Below are positions 17,856-27,888 of a DNA stretch of 64,000 nt, in pieces; positions within the stretch are counted from its first letter, which is position 1, and each line of letters starts with the position of its first letter. Source of the DNA: Buttiauxella sp. B2 (GTDB taxonomy: Bacteria; Pseudomonadota; Gammaproteobacteria; Enterobacterales; Enterobacteriaceae). The translations under genes were made by a program, and so were the position numbers. Location of the stretch: the NCBI RefSeq assembly GCF_006376615.1, contig NZ_VEXQ01000002.1:1-64000 (forward strand). The letters run 5' to 3'. The notes beneath the pieces were generated by a model that was not told the DNA's origin, did not search any database, and worked only from the letters and a program-made list of their open reading frames with translations.

Positions 17856-18430
17856 TGAAAAAATTACCGACACTGGTTTTACTGCTTGGCACATTACTCC
17901 TCAGCGCGTGCAGCACGTCCAAACAAGATGACTCAAGACCGCAAGCCTGGTTAAAACCGGGCACCCTGGTGACGTTACCCGCACCGGGGATTTCACCTTC
18001 TATCACCCAGCAGCAATTGTTGAGCGCGCACGTTAAAGGCAAAACCCAATCGCTGATGGTGCTGCTCAACGCCGATCAACAGAAAATCATGCTGGCGGGC
18101 CTGTCGCCGTTGGGGATCCGTTTATTCCGCCTGACTTACGACCAGCAAGGTGTGAAAACCGAGCAGTCCATCCAGCTTCCAGAACTACCTCCAGCAAGCC
18201 AGGTACTTGCTGATATTATGTTGAGCTACTGGCCGATAAGCGCATGGCAACCGCAACTGCCCACCGGATGGACGTTAAAAGATATTGATTCCCGCCGCGA
18301 GTTGCGTGACGACCACGGTGAGCTGATTGAGACGATTCATTACCTCACGCGTAATGGTAGCCGCCAGCCAGTGAGCGTCCAGCATCATCGTTTCGGTTAT
18401 GTCATCAGTATTCAGCATCTGGACAGCTAA
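17855..18430 (+). CDS. apeN: DUF3261-type lipoprotein
   Basis: A 191-residue lipoprotein: MKKLPTLVLLLGTLLLSAC carries a lipobox with the acylated Cys at residue 19. The following residues (STSKQ) have no Asp at +2, so outer-membrane sorting is expected. The rest is beta-rich and LolB-like in general pattern. With apeL and apeM it makes a complete inner-to-outer-membrane transport set. Its first base is the last base of the apeM stop codon. Confidence 0.8.
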   Translation: MKKLPTLVLLLGTLLLSACSTSKQDDSRPQAWLKPGTLVTLPAPGISPSITQQQLLSAHVKGKTQSLMVLLNADQQKIMLAGLSPLGIRLFRLTYDQQGVKTEQSIQLPELPPASQVLADIMLSYWPISAWQPQLPTGWTLKDIDSRRELRDDHGELIETIHYLTRNGSRQPVSVQHHRFGYVISIQHLDS

Positions 18431-18432
18431 TC

Positions 18433-19605
18433 ATGATTACGTTAACGGCTGCCGGAATGGTCAATGCGTTGGGTAACAACCTTGACGAAATCGAGGCAAA
18501 TTTGCGGGCCAACTTTGCACCAGGCATGGGGCCAGATACCGACGGTTGGATACAGCTCGGTGAATGCTGGGTTGGGCGCGTGACTGGCGAACTGCCAGAA
18601 ATAGCCGCGCAGTTGCCGCAATATAACAGCCGCAACAATCGTTTATTGCTGGCAGCTCTGGCGCAAATTCGCCCGCAGGTCGATGAGGTGATTGCCCGTT
18701 ATGGTAATTCACGCGTGGCGGTGGTGTTGGGAACCAGCACTTCCGGGCTTGATGAAGGCGACCGCATGGTCAGCGGTGCTCATGCAGGCACTCCGCCGGT
18801 GTCCTATCGCTACGGTCAGCAGGAACTCGGCGATCCCTCGCGTTTTCTTAGCGACTACCTGCAACTGTTTGGCCCAGCATTAACGATCTCAACGGCCTGT
18901 TCTTCCAGTGCTCGGGCGATTATTACGGGCAAAAGGCTGATTGAGTCGGGCATGGTTGATGCCGCGATTGTTGGCGGTGCAGACTCGCTAAGTCGTATGC
19001 CAATCAATGGCTTTAAGAGCCTGGAATCGTTAAGCAATGTGCGCTGTAAACCGTTTAGTGCTGAGCGTAACGGCATTACTGTCGGTGAAGCTGGAGCGTT
19101 AATTTTACTGACTCAAGAAGCCGGTAAGGTGCAGTTGCTTGGCGTGGGGGAATCGTCAGATGCCTGGCATATGTCGGCTCCCCATCCTGAAGGTGTTGGT
19201 GCTATCAGTGCGATAGAAATGGCGTTGCGTGAGGCAAAACTCGCAGCGACAGACATTGGTTATATTAATATGCACGGCACAGCCACGCGTTTGAATGATG
19301 AAATCGAAGCCAAAGTAGTGAGCCAAATTTTCGGTGAAAGCGTGCCAGCCAGTTCAACGAAGCATCTGACCGGCCATACCTTAGGTGCCGCCGGGGCCTG
19401 TGAGGCGGTGCTGTGTTATTTGCTGTTATCACGTGGGTTAGCGCTGCCTGCACAAGATTTCACTGATGCGCATCAAGATCAGAGCCTTGCCGCCTGTGGT
19501 TTACTCACCACGCCACAGCCATTTACTAAATCTGTAATGCTATCGAACTCATTTGCTTTTGGCGGTAATAATGCCAGCCTGATTTTTGGAGTGTCCAATG
19601 ACTGA
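18433..19605 (+). CDS. apeO: Elongating beta-ketoacyl-ACP synthase
   Basis: A 390-residue FabF/KS-type condensing enzyme with an intact catalytic triad: Cys156 in STACSSSA, His281 in NMHGTAT and His315 in LTGHTLGAAG. In characterised APE systems ApeO forms a heterodimer with the chain-length factor ApeC and carries out chain elongation. Starts two bases after the apeN stop. The end overlaps apeP by eight bases. Confidence 0.9.
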   Translation: MITLTAAGMVNALGNNLDEIEANLRANFAPGMGPDTDGWIQLGECWVGRVTGELPEIAAQLPQYNSRNNRLLLAALAQIRPQVDEVIARYGNSRVAVVLGTSTSGLDEGDRMVSGAHAGTPPVSYRYGQQELGDPSRFLSDYLQLFGPALTISTACSSSARAIITGKRLIESGMVDAAIVGGADSLSRMPINGFKSLESLSNVRCKPFSAERNGITVGEAGALILLTQEAGKVQLLGVGESSDAWHMSAPHPEGVGAISAIEMALREAKLAATDIGYINMHGTATRLNDEIEAKVVSQIFGESVPASSTKHLTGHTLGAAGACEAVLCYLLLSRGLALPAQDFTDAHQDQSLAACGLLTTPQPFTKSVMLSNSFAFGGNNASLIFGVSND

Positions 19606-20056
19606 TTTTCTTGCCCCACAACACTATCTACCGCACGAAGCACCTATGTGTCTGCTCGAGTCGGTAGTGGCCGTGGAACAAGAAAGCGCGCATTGTCGGG
19701 TTGCGGTGAGTGATCACGGCGTGCTTGCGCCGTTTTTGAACGCTGAAGGGAATTTACCTGGCTGGTTTGCCATCGAACTTATTGCTCAGACGGTGGGCGT
19801 GTGGTCCGGTTGGCATGCAATGAATAATGGCGAAGAAGCCAGCCGCGTCGGTATGCTGCTGGGTGGGAGAGGCTTACGCTGCCCGCAGGGATTTATGGCG
19901 CAAGGATTAGTGCTCGATTGTCATGTCACGCTACTGATGCGTGATGAAAAAATTGGTAGTTTTGAAGGGAAAATTCTTGCCGACGGTAACGTATTGGCGA
20001 GCGGGCGAGTAAATACCTATCAGCCTGATAATAAAGAATTAAAACAATTATTTTAA
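19598..20056 (+). CDS. apeP: 3-hydroxyacyl-ACP dehydratase, hotdog fold, second subunit
   Basis: A 152-residue FabA/FabZ-like hotdog protein. The segment GNLPGWFAIELIAQTVGVWSG corresponds to the FabA/Z central helix, with the acidic residue of AIELIAQ. It likely works with ApeI in the dehydratase complex. The ATG at 19598 within the end of apeO is chosen over an earlier in-frame codon because it gives the expected length and the usual overlap. Confidence 0.84.
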   Translation: MTDFLAPQHYLPHEAPMCLLESVVAVEQESAHCRVAVSDHGVLAPFLNAEGNLPGWFAIELIAQTVGVWSGWHAMNNGEEASRVGMLLGGRGLRCPQGFMAQGLVLDCHVTLLMRDEKIGSFEGKILADGNVLASGRVNTYQPDNKELKQLF

Positions 20057-20071
20057 TGGGATAGCAGCAAG

Positions 20072-20803
20072 ATGACACAGACGGTATTAGTAACCGGTGC
20101 CAGCAAAGGAATTGGCAAGGCAATTGCTCTAGGGCTTGCCGCTGATGGGTTTGCAATAGTCGTGCATTACCATCGCGACGAAGCGGGTGCACAACAAACG
20201 CTTGAGCAAATTACTGCACAGGGCGGGAATGGACGCGTGATGCAATTTGATAGTTCTGACCGCAGCCAATGCCGCAGCACCATTGAAGCAGACATTGAAA
20301 CCCACGGCGCGTATTGGGGCGTGGTCAACAACGCCGGAATCACCCGTGACGGTGCATTCCCCGCACTGAGCGATGATGACTGGGACGGTGTAATTCGCAC
20401 TAACCTCGACAGTTTTTACAACGTGATTCAGCCGTGTGTGATGCCAATGGTTGGCCTGCGCAAAGGTGGACGAATTATCACGTTATCGTCAGTCTCAGGC
20501 TTGATGGGTAACCGTGGTCAGGTCAATTACAGCGCCGCAAAAGCGGGCATTATTGGTGCAACGAAAGCACTGGCGATTGAACTGGCAAAACGGAAAATTA
20601 CTGTTAACTGTATTGCACCGGGTTTGATTGACACCGGAATGATTGAAATGGAAGAAGCGGCGCTTAATGAAGCTATGCGACTGATTCCGCTGCAACGTAT
20701 GGGCCAGCCAGAAGAAGTGGCTGGGCTTGCGCGCTACTTGATGTCTTCCGTTGCGGGTTATGTCACGCGCCAGGTTATCTCCATTAATGGGGGGATGTTG
20801 TGA
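20072..20803 (+). CDS. apeQ: 3-ketoacyl-ACP reductase (FabG-like)
   Basis: A 243-residue short-chain dehydrogenase. It shows the NADPH-binding motif TGASKGIGKA, the NNAG motif, Ser in TLSSVSG, and the catalytic Tyr153/Lys157 in YSAAKAG. It reduces the beta-keto group after each condensation, before dehydration. The stop overlaps the next ATG (TGATG). Confidence 0.9.
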   Translation: MTQTVLVTGASKGIGKAIALGLAADGFAIVVHYHRDEAGAQQTLEQITAQGGNGRVMQFDSSDRSQCRSTIEADIETHGAYWGVVNNAGITRDGAFPALSDDDWDGVIRTNLDSFYNVIQPCVMPMVGLRKGGRIITLSSVSGLMGNRGQVNYSAAKAGIIGATKALAIELAKRKITVNCIAPGLIDTGMIEMEEAALNEAMRLIPLQRMGQPEEVAGLARYLMSSVAGYVTRQVISINGGML

Positions 20804-22029
20804 TGCGCCGTGTGGTAGTCACCGGAATGGGCGGCGTGACGGCGTTTGGCGATAACTGGCAGGATGTCGCAATGGGGTTGAAATCCGGCAAAAATGCAGT
20901 CCGACACATGCCAGAATGGCAAATCTATGATGGGCTGAACACCCTGCTCGGCGCACCCATCGATAATTTTATCCTGCCTGAACATTACACGCGTAAGCGC
21001 ATTCGAGCGATGGGGCGCGTTTCACTGCTCGCCACTCGGGCAACGGAACTGGCATTAATGCAGGCGGGTTTGCTTGATGATGCGATACTGACCAGCGGCG
21101 AAACCGGCATTGCTTATGGTTCTTCCACCGGCAGCACCGGACCGGTGAGCGAGTTTGCCACCATGCTGACTGAGAAACACACGCGCAATATCACCGGCAC
21201 CACCTATGTGCAGATGATGCCGCACACTGCAGCGGTTAATGCTGGGCTATTTTTTGGCCTGCGCGGGCGAGTGATCCCAACGTCCAGCGCTTGTACCTCA
21301 GGAAGCCAGGCAATAGGTTACGCCTGGGAAGCGATTCGTCACGGCTACCAAACCGTGATGGTTGCGGGTGGCGCAGAGGAAATATGCCCGTCGGAAGCCG
21401 CAGTGTTTGATACGCTTTTTGCCACCAGCCAGCGAAACGACCAGCCGCAAAGCACGCCATCGCCATTTGATAAACAGCGTGACGGTCTGGTTATTGGTGA
21501 AGGTGCAGGAACGTTGATCCTCGAAGATCTCGATCATGCCCTGGCGCGTGGTGCGACGATTTATGCTGAGATAGTCGGCTTCCATACCAATTGTGATGCT
21601 GCGCATATTACCCAACCGCAGAAAGAAACCATGCAAATCTGTATCGAACGCGCTTTACGTTCGGCAGGTCTTGAGGCCAGTGATATTGGTTATATCAACG
21701 CACACGGAACTGCAACGGATCGTGGCGATATTGCCGAAAGTCACGCAACGGCGGCGGTTTTCGGTGCTAACACGCCAATATCTTCGCTGAAAAGTTACCT
21801 CGGTCATACGCTTGGTGCCTGTGGCGCACTGGAAGCGTGGATGAGTATCGAAATGATGCGCGAAGGCTGGTTTGCAGAAACGCTAAATTTGACTCAGCCG
21901 GACGAAGTTTGTGGCGAATTGGATTACATCATGGGCACTGCGCGCAAAATCGATACTGAGTTTGTGCAGAGCAATAACTTCGCCTTTGGTGGCATCAACA
22001 CTTCGCTAGTCATGCGGCGTTGGCAATAA
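20803..22029 (+). CDS. apeR: Second beta-ketoacyl-ACP synthase (initiation type)
   Basis: A 408-residue ketosynthase with a complete triad: Cys164 in SSACTSGS, His301 in NAHGTAT and His335 in LGHTLGACG. Structural work on APE systems assigned early condensation to a homodimeric ApeR-type KS, complementary to ApeO-ApeC. An in-frame GTG one codon upstream is an alternative start; the ATG is preferred because it forms the TGATG overlap with apeQ. Confidence 0.88.
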   Translation: MRRVVVTGMGGVTAFGDNWQDVAMGLKSGKNAVRHMPEWQIYDGLNTLLGAPIDNFILPEHYTRKRIRAMGRVSLLATRATELALMQAGLLDDAILTSGETGIAYGSSTGSTGPVSEFATMLTEKHTRNITGTTYVQMMPHTAAVNAGLFFGLRGRVIPTSSACTSGSQAIGYAWEAIRHGYQTVMVAGGAEEICPSEAAVFDTLFATSQRNDQPQSTPSPFDKQRDGLVIGEGAGTLILEDLDHALARGATIYAEIVGFHTNCDAAHITQPQKETMQICIERALRSAGLEASDIGYINAHGTATDRGDIAESHATAAVFGANTPISSLKSYLGHTLGACGALEAWMSIEMMREGWFAETLNLTQPDEVCGELDYIMGTARKIDTEFVQSNNFAFGGINTSLVMRRWQ

Positions 22030-22634
22030 TGGATTATCGGCTGGCGTTTGGCGATGTGGCGCGTTTATCTGATGACGCGTTGGTCAAATGTTGGTTGTCG
22101 CCTGAGTTAGTGGCGGCAGCACCGGCCGGAAACCGCCGCCCCGTCTGGCTTGCGGGAAGAGTTCTGTTGGCGATGTTGGCAGAAAAAAAAGCGCTGCCAT
22201 TGTTGGATTCGGGGTCGAATGGCAAACCGCAACACTCTGAATTGCCGCATTTTAACATCAGCAATAGTGCGAGCAGTGTCGCAGTACTGCTAGGGGACGA
22301 TGCAGTGGGCTGCGATATAGAATTTCTGCGGCCGAGAAAGCGTTTCATGGCCGTAGCGCAGCACAGTTTTACCCCAGAACTGTACGACTGGCTGGTCAGT
22401 TTGCCCGCGAACGACCAGCTTCCCGCCTTCTGGAAATTATGGACTGCCCATGAGGCTGTGGTGAAACAGCAGGGCGGAACGGTGTGGCAAATTGCCGCGC
22501 TGCAATTGCCACTGGAAACATTATGCTCACCGGGCCGCCATCTGACTCATCTCCTTGTTCACAACACACTTATCGCCTGCTGTGGCGAGGTTCCGTTTCC
22601 TGTTGGTTTTTCTGTGGAACTGATGATTACTTGA
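22029..22634 (+). CDS. 4'-phosphopantetheinyl transferase (Sfp type)
   Basis: A 201-residue PPTase with the Mg-binding Asp in GCDIEFL and the second motif FWKLWTAHEAVVKQ (W..KE-type, here W-T-A-H-E-A-V-V-K). It would load the phosphopantetheine arm on the two ACPs of the cluster. The ATG overlaps the apeR stop. It is the last gene of the run: no further gene in the same direction follows for over 300 bases. No gene letter is assigned because the naming of this position varies. Confidence 0.85.
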   Translation: MDYRLAFGDVARLSDDALVKCWLSPELVAAAPAGNRRPVWLAGRVLLAMLAEKKALPLLDSGSNGKPQHSELPHFNISNSASSVAVLLGDDAVGCDIEFLRPRKRFMAVAQHSFTPELYDWLVSLPANDQLPAFWKLWTAHEAVVKQQGGTVWQIAALQLPLETLCSPGRHLTHLLVHNTLIACCGEVPFPVGFSVELMIT

Positions 22635-22960
22635 TTCTGTCGGGTGGAATAGCAACAGTGATATCCACCGCTCTTGTTATTCCTTCAATGCCCAGATGTG
22701 ATAAACCCCATCAATAAGTTCGGTACCTTCCAGTTCTTTCTCAAAGCCGGGGAATTTCTCGCCCCATACTTACCGCGCGGTAAAAGCACCTTGTTCAGGT
22801 GCGCCTGCAAATAAAAAACACGTCAGGTTTATTGGGGCTTTTTTGTAGTAAACGAGAAAAAATCAGGACTTAGGTGATGTGGAGAAATCCTTACGAAGTG
22901 ATATACGTCTGCTGTTCGGTGAGTTTAGACTACTCTCAAAGACTAACTGGAGATTTCCCA
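22635..22960. other. Spacer between the APE cluster and ymdB
   Basis: A 326-base gap without a complete gene. On the minus strand 22677-22769 there is an uninterrupted codon run ending ELIDGVYHIWALKE-stop that looks like the C-terminus of a lost gene. The hairpin GCACCT-TGTTC-AGGTGC (22786-22802) lies just beside it and would be followed by TTTT on the minus strand. The last 20 bases hold the ymdB ribosome-binding site (CTGGAG). Confidence 0.6.
22677..22769 (-). pseudogene. Possible C-terminal remnant of a lost gene
   Basis: Thirty sense codons in frame on the minus strand, beginning VWGEKFPGFEKE and ending VYHIWALKE before TAA, with no start codon or upstream extension (an in-frame stop precedes it). 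Composition resembles a real soluble-protein C-terminus. It lies at the edge of the APE cluster, where gene loss or insertion might be expected. The family is not recognised. Confidence 0.3.
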
Positions 22961-23485
22961 ATGAGCGAAAGAATGTCGGTGATACAAGGTGATATCACTA
23001 GCGTTGAGGTTGACGTGATAGTCAATGCAGCGAATTCATCCCTGATGGGGGGAGGCGGTGTTGATGGTGCCATTCATCGCGCGGCAGGACCTGCGTTAAT
23101 GGCAGCCTGCCAGGTAATTCGCCGGCATCAGGGTGAATGTGCGCCTGGGCATGCCGTGATTACCGAAGCAGGAAATATTCCGGTTAAAGCTGTGATTCAC
23201 GCGGTAGGCCCGGTTTGGCAGGGTGGGGAAAAACAGGAAGCAGAATTGCTCGAGCAAACTTATCGCAACAGCCTCGATTTGGCTGCGGCTAATGGCTATC
23301 GCACCATTGCGTTCCCGGCGATTAGCACAGGAGCGTACGGTTACCCTAAAGACCAGGCTGCAAAAATAGCCGTTGATACCGTTTACCGGTATATCGGCCT
23401 GCGTCCGTTACCTGAGCAGGTGGTTTTTGTCTGTTTCGATGACGAAAACACCCGCATTTATCAGCAATTACTTGCCCAGCTTTAA
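22961..23485 (+). CDS. ymdB: ADP-ribose/O-acetyl-ADP-ribose deacetylase, macrodomain
   Basis: A 174-residue macrodomain protein. Ligand-binding motifs are [23 protein letters not shown] and STGAYGYP (each within the conserved loops). E. coli YmdB removes the acetyl group from O-acetyl-ADP-ribose and has been linked to RNase III control and biofilm formation. The chosen ATG follows ACTGGAG; a longer frame upstream lacks a comparable site. clsC starts two bases after its stop. Confidence 0.95.
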   Translation: MSERMSVIQGDITSVEVDVIVNAANSSLMGGGGVDGAIHRAAGPALMAACQVIRRHQGECAPGHAVITEAGNIPVKAVIHAVGPVWQGGEKQEAELLEQTYRNSLDLAAANGYRTIAFPAISTGAYGYPKDQAAKIAVDTVYRYIGLRPLPEQVVFVCFDDENTRIYQQLLAQL

Positions 23486-23486
23486 T

Positions 23487-24923
23487 GTGAATAACCCTCT
23501 CGCCACGCGCCTAGGGAGGGCAATTTCTCCTGCGACAAGCGAGCATCCTGGGCTGAGCGGTATTCATCCGCTATCGGACAGCCTGGATGCGTTTGCAGCC
23601 CGCTATTTGCTATGCGGCATGGCGGAGAAAACCCTCGATGTGCAGTATTACATCTGGCAGGACGATATGTCCGGGCGGCTGTTGTTTAGCGCTTTGCTGG
23701 CGGCGGCAGACCGCGGAGTGCGAGTTAGGCTGTTGCTCGACGATAACAATACCAACGGCCTGGATGATATTTTAGAACTCCTCAATGCTCATCAGCAGAT
23801 TGAGGTTCGTCTGTTTAATCCATTTTCATTTCGCCTGTTTCGTGCCATTGGTTACCTGACCGACTTCGCTCGTCTTAACCGCCGTATGCACAACAAGACA
23901 TTCACAGTTGATGGCGAAGTGACGATTATTGGCGGGCGCAATGTCGGCGATGCTTACTTTGGCGTGGGGAAACAACCGCTGTTTTCAGATTTAGACGTGC
24001 TGGCGATTGGCCCGGTAGTGGGGGAGGTCAGCCAGGATTTTGAGCGCTACTGGAGTAGCCAGTGCGTATCGACGCTGGATAAAGTGCTGAACGTTGATCC
24101 TGATGTTTTACAGCAACGGGTTCAACTGCCTGATGACTGGCGTAGCGACCCGATGGCCAGGCGCTATCTTGACAGGTTAACGACCAGCCAATTTGCGACC
24201 AACCTGGTGGCGCGCTCGTTGGATATGTACTGGGCGAAAACGCGTATGCTCAGCGACGACCCGCGAAAAGGACAGGGGAAAGCACGCAATCATACGCTGC
24301 TTCCACAACGCCTGATGAATGTGATTGGCATACCTGAACGCGAAATAGACATTATATCGGCTTATTTTGTGCCGACGCGTGCGGGCATCGCGCAAATTTT
24401 GGGGCTGGTGCGCAAAGGGGTAAAAATAGCCATTCTGACCAATTCGCTAGCCGCTAACGATGTGGCCGTAGTTCACGCAGGATATGCTCGTTGGCGTAAA
24501 AAATTATTGCGCCACGGCGTTGAGCTTTATGAATTAAAGCCGGAACAGGATGGCCCACGTAGGCCGCGCGATCGTGGCTTAACGGGCAACTCGGGTTCCA
24601 GCCTGCATGCCAAAACCTTCAGTGTCGACAAGCAAAAAGTGTTTATTGGTTCATTCAATTTCGACCCGCGTTCGGCAATGCTGAATACCGAAATGGGCTT
24701 TGTGATTGAAAGCGCTGCGCTGGCACAGGATATCCACCAACGTTTCACCCAAAGCCAAAAAGAAGCCGCGTGGGCTCTACGGTTAGACCATTGGGGACGA
24801 GTGAATTGGGTGGAAAACAGTGACGGCAAAGAGATTGTCTGGAAGAAAGAACCGTACACCCGCTTTTGGCAACGGGTGTTGGTGCGGTTAGTTTATCGCT
24901 TGCCTATTGAGTGGTTACTTTAA
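23487..24923 (+). CDS. clsC: Cardiolipin synthase C
   Basis: A phospholipase-D superfamily enzyme that joins phosphatidylglycerol with phosphatidylethanolamine to make cardiolipin in E. coli, with YmdB as a helpful partner. Two HKD motifs are present: H135-x-K ([10 protein letters not shown]) and H374-x-K ([10 protein letters not shown]). The GTG at 23487, one base after the ymdB stop codon, gives 478 residues (E. coli 473). A longer frame overlapping ymdB is unnecessary. Its 3' end overlaps the convergent opgC by 20 bases. Confidence 0.93.
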   Translation: MNNPLATRLGRAISPATSEHPGLSGIHPLSDSLDAFAARYLLCGMAEKTLDVQYYIWQDDMSGRLLFSALLAAADRGVRVRLLLDDNNTNGLDDILELLNAHQQIEVRLFNPFSFRLFRAIGYLTDFARLNRRMHNKTFTVDGEVTIIGGRNVGDAYFGVGKQPLFSDLDVLAIGPVVGEVSQDFERYWSSQCVSTLDKVLNVDPDVLQQRVQLPDDWRSDPMARRYLDRLTTSQFATNLVARSLDMYWAKTRMLSDDPRKGQGKARNHTLLPQRLMNVIGIPEREIDIISAYFVPTRAGIAQILGLVRKGVKIAILTNSLAANDVAVVHAGYARWRKKLLRHGVELYELKPEQDGPRRPRDRGLTGNSGSSLHAKTFSVDKQKVFIGSFNFDPRSAMLNTEMGFVIESAALAQDIHQRFTQSQKEAAWALRLDHWGRVNWVENSDGKEIVWKKEPYTRFWQRVLVRLVYRLPIEWLL

Positions 24924-26058
24924 CAGCGACATTCTGTGGTTTACCGGAAAACAGGAAACGCAACAGTGGGATCCGCAGGTGGATTTCATAAAGAATCACC
25001 GCAATCCCTACCACAAAGATCAATCCGCTAATAAAACCTATCGCATTTGAAGCAATATGCGGCGTGATATATGCGCCAAAAAACAGCGTCAACGGATGGT
25101 GCACCAGATAAATAAACAGTGACGCATTGACGAAGTAGGTGACGCGTTTCGACTGAAAATTAAGCAATTTATAACCAAGAGAAAATACCACGTTGACCAT
25201 CCACAGGCCCATCAGCATGGTGATAACGCTTTCGGTTTCATACATCCAGGCATCGCCGCTGCCATAACGCTGGTTCAGCAGATAAGCACAAAATGCCAGT
25301 GCAGCACCCACCGAGCACCACGGCGATGATGTGGTAAACAACGTTTTCAGTTGTGGGCGTACGAAGAGTAAAGCACCCAGCATAAAGAACGGCAGATAGA
25401 ACAACGTTTGCATCACCACGAAGTTAAATAGACCATCGCTTAATATCGGTGAATAAATAATAAAAATAGTGCGCCGAATAACGGCATATAAAACTCCGAA
25501 ACCGAGGAAGGCAATTGAGAGTTTTCCTAACGTGAGGGAAGCCTGATTATTTTCGGGCGTTTCAGCAATACGCGCTTTCATTTGTTGAAACAAAAATAAA
25601 CAAACCGTAGTAAGCACCACCATCACCAACAAGAACCACAAATGGGAAACCAGTTCCCAAACCAGTGTGTTGTATTTTTCGTATGCGGTCAGACCCGGCC
25701 AATTTTTTGCTTTATCATTAATGTGTTGCAGCATTAAAAATTGCGGTAGCGTCAGCAGCGGTATGGCCGTTAGCATAGGTATGCCGACGCGCTCCACACG
25801 TACTTTCCACCAGCGTTTAAGCGGGTAGCGCAAAAAAAGCATGTAGGAGAAATAGCCCGAAATGACAAAAAACACCTGCATACGGAAGGCATGAATGAAG
25901 TCATTAAATAGGGTTAATCCCCATGAGGCTTCGGTGCTATTTACATGCCAGTGGTGACTTGAATAGATGAGCGAGATATGGAAAGGGATGCCTAAAAGCA
26001 TCAACCAAGCCCGAATAGAATCCAGGAAAAACTCGCGTTGTTGTGGTGCTTTACTCAT
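24904..26058 (-). CDS. opgC: Glucan succinyltransferase OpgC
   Basis: A 384-residue inner-membrane acyltransferase-3 family protein with about ten membrane helices, the same size as E. coli OpgC (MdoC). It adds succinyl groups to osmoregulated periplasmic glucans. The N-terminal [20 protein letters not shown] contains the conserved Arg and His of the family. It is divergent from opgGH, which makes the glucan backbone. Confidence 0.94.
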   Translation of the reverse strand: MSKAPQQREFFLDSIRAWLMLLGIPFHISLIYSSHHWHVNSTEASWGLTLFNDFIHAFRMQVFFVISGYFSYMLFLRYPLKRWWKVRVERVGIPMLTAIPLLTLPQFLMLQHINDKAKNWPGLTAYEKYNTLVWELVSHLWFLLVMVVLTTVCLFLFQQMKARIAETPENNQASLTLGKLSIAFLGFGVLYAVIRRTIFIIYSPILSDGLFNFVVMQTLFYLPFFMLGALLFVRPQLKTLFTTSSPWCSVGAALAFCAYLLNQRYGSGDAWMYETESVITMLMGLWMVNVVFSLGYKLLNFQSKRVTYFVNASLFIYLVHHPLTLFFGAYITPHIASNAIGFISGLIFVVGIAVILYEIHLRIPLLRFLFSGKPQNVAVKVTTQ

Positions 26059-26334
26059 AATACTCCAGACATTATCGGACGAATCGCCTTATCCTTAAGA
26101 ACATATCCCAATAGGCTTGAAGTCCCGAACGATATCAATTCCGTGGCAACCCTACACTAACCGTGACATCCTGTCTCCAGGATGGACTCTGAAAGCGTAA
26201 GCAGTTGTCTTTTTTTGCTTAAAGGCTGAGCCAGCGTGCTGAACAATGCGGGTATTTGGTTGTCGGAAGTAAGAAGTTTCCATTAAAATGGATTGGATTG
26301 ATTTAAGCACACAAAGGGGGATGTGCTGGTTAAT

Positions 26335-27888
26335 ATGAAACATAAACTAAAAATGATGAAAATGTGTGGGCTCGGTGCCGCTGTAATGCTGTCACTTTAT
26401 ACCACCTCGGTTTGGGCTTTCACTATCGATGATGTCGCAAAACAAGCGAAAACATTAGCGGGCAAAAGCTACGAAGCACCGAAAAGCAATCTGCCTTCGC
26501 TCTTCCGCGACATGAAGTATGCGGACTATCAGCAGATCCAGTTCAATCACGATAAAGCCTACTGGAGCAAGTTAAAGACCCAATTTAAGCTTGAATTTTA
26601 TCATCAGGGTATGTACTTCGACACCCCTGTTGCTATCAACGAAGTGACAGCAACTGCAGTTCATAAGATCAAGTACAACCCGGATTTCTTTAATTTCGGT
26701 GATGTAAAACACGATAAAGACACCGTAAAAGATCTTGGTTTTGCCGGGTTCAAAGTGCTCTATCCGATCAATAGCAAAGATAAAAATGACGAAATTGTCA
26801 GCATGCTCGGGGCGAGTTATTTCCGTGTAATTGGCTCAGGTCAGGTTTATGGCCTGTCTGCTCGTGGTTTGGCTATCGATACTGCTTTGCCTTCTGGCGA
26901 AGAATTCCCGCGATTCCGTGAATACTGGATTGAGCGCCCGAAAGCGACCGACAAAACGTTAACCATTTATGCGTTGCTCGATTCCCCGCGTGCAACAGGT
27001 GCGTACCGCTTTGTTATTACCCCTGGACGAGACACCGTAGTCAACGTGCAGTCAAAAGTTTATCTGCGCGATAAAGTAGGTAAATTGGGTGTCGCACCGC
27101 TGACCAGTATGTTCCTGTTTGGGCCAAATCAGCCGTCACCAAGCACCAATTTCCGTCCTGAATTGCATGACTCCAACGGTCTGTCTATCCACGCCGGTAA
27201 CGGTGAGTGGATCTGGCGTCCGTTGAACAACCCGAAACATCTGGCTGTGAGCTCGTTCGCTACAGAAAATCCGGTTGGCTTTGGTTTGCTGCAACGCGGC
27301 CGTCAGTTCTCTCGTTTTGAAGACCTTGACGATCGCTACGATCAGCGCCCAAGTGCCTGGATTGCGCCGCAAGGTGATTGGGGTAAAGGTCGCGTCGAGC
27401 TGGTTGAAATCCCAACTAACGACGAAACTAACGACAACATCGTTGCTTACTGGACTCCGGATCAGTTGCCGGAACCGGGCAAAGAGATGAACTTCAAGTA
27501 CACCATTACCTTCAGCCGCGATGAAGACAAAATGCATGCGCCAGATAACGCGTATGTTGCGCAGACTCGCCGCTCAACTGGCGATGTGAAGCAGTCGAAC
27601 TTGATTCGCCAGCCTGATGGCACGATTGCGTTTGTGTTGGATTATGTCGGCGCGGATATGAAAAAACTGCCGCAAGATACGCCGATTACTGCACAAACCA
27701 GCATTGGCGATAATGGTGAAATCGTTGACAGCCAGGTACGTTATAACCCGGTCACTAAAGGCTGGCGTTTGACTGTACGTCTGAAAGTCAAAGATGAGAA
27801 GAAACCGACTGAAATGCGTGCAGCGCTGGTCAATGGTGATCAAACGTTGAGTGAAACCTGGAGCTACCAGCTACCTGCCAATGAATAA
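26335..27888 (+). CDS. opgG: Periplasmic glucan biosynthesis protein OpgG
   Basis: A periplasmic protein needed for osmoregulated periplasmic glucan synthesis, probably in branching. The signal peptide ends at SVWA before [10 protein letters not shown]. The body is closely similar to E. coli OpgG (511 aa from its annotated start). Three starts are possible: GTG at 26323, ATG at 26335 (chosen, 517 aa) and ATG at 26353; GGGGG at 26316-26320 fits the middle one best, though spacing is long. The end overlaps opgH by eight bases. Confidence 0.94.
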   Translation: MKHKLKMMKMCGLGAAVMLSLYTTSVWAFTIDDVAKQAKTLAGKSYEAPKSNLPSLFRDMKYADYQQIQFNHDKAYWSKLKTQFKLEFYHQGMYFDTPVAINEVTATAVHKIKYNPDFFNFGDVKHDKDTVKDLGFAGFKVLYPINSKDKNDEIVSMLGASYFRVIGSGQVYGLSARGLAIDTALPSGEEFPRFREYWIERPKATDKTLTIYALLDSPRATGAYRFVITPGRDTVVNVQSKVYLRDKVGKLGVAPLTSMFLFGPNQPSPSTNFRPELHDSNGLSIHAGNGEWIWRPLNNPKHLAVSSFATENPVGFGLLQRGRQFSRFEDLDDRYDQRPSAWIAPQGDWGKGRVELVEIPTNDETNDNIVAYWTPDQLPEPGKEMNFKYTITFSRDEDKMHAPDNAYVAQTRRSTGDVKQSNLIRQPDGTIAFVLDYVGADMKKLPQDTPITAQTSIGDNGEIVDSQVRYNPVTKGWRLTVRLKVKDEKKPTEMRAALVNGDQTLSETWSYQLPANE

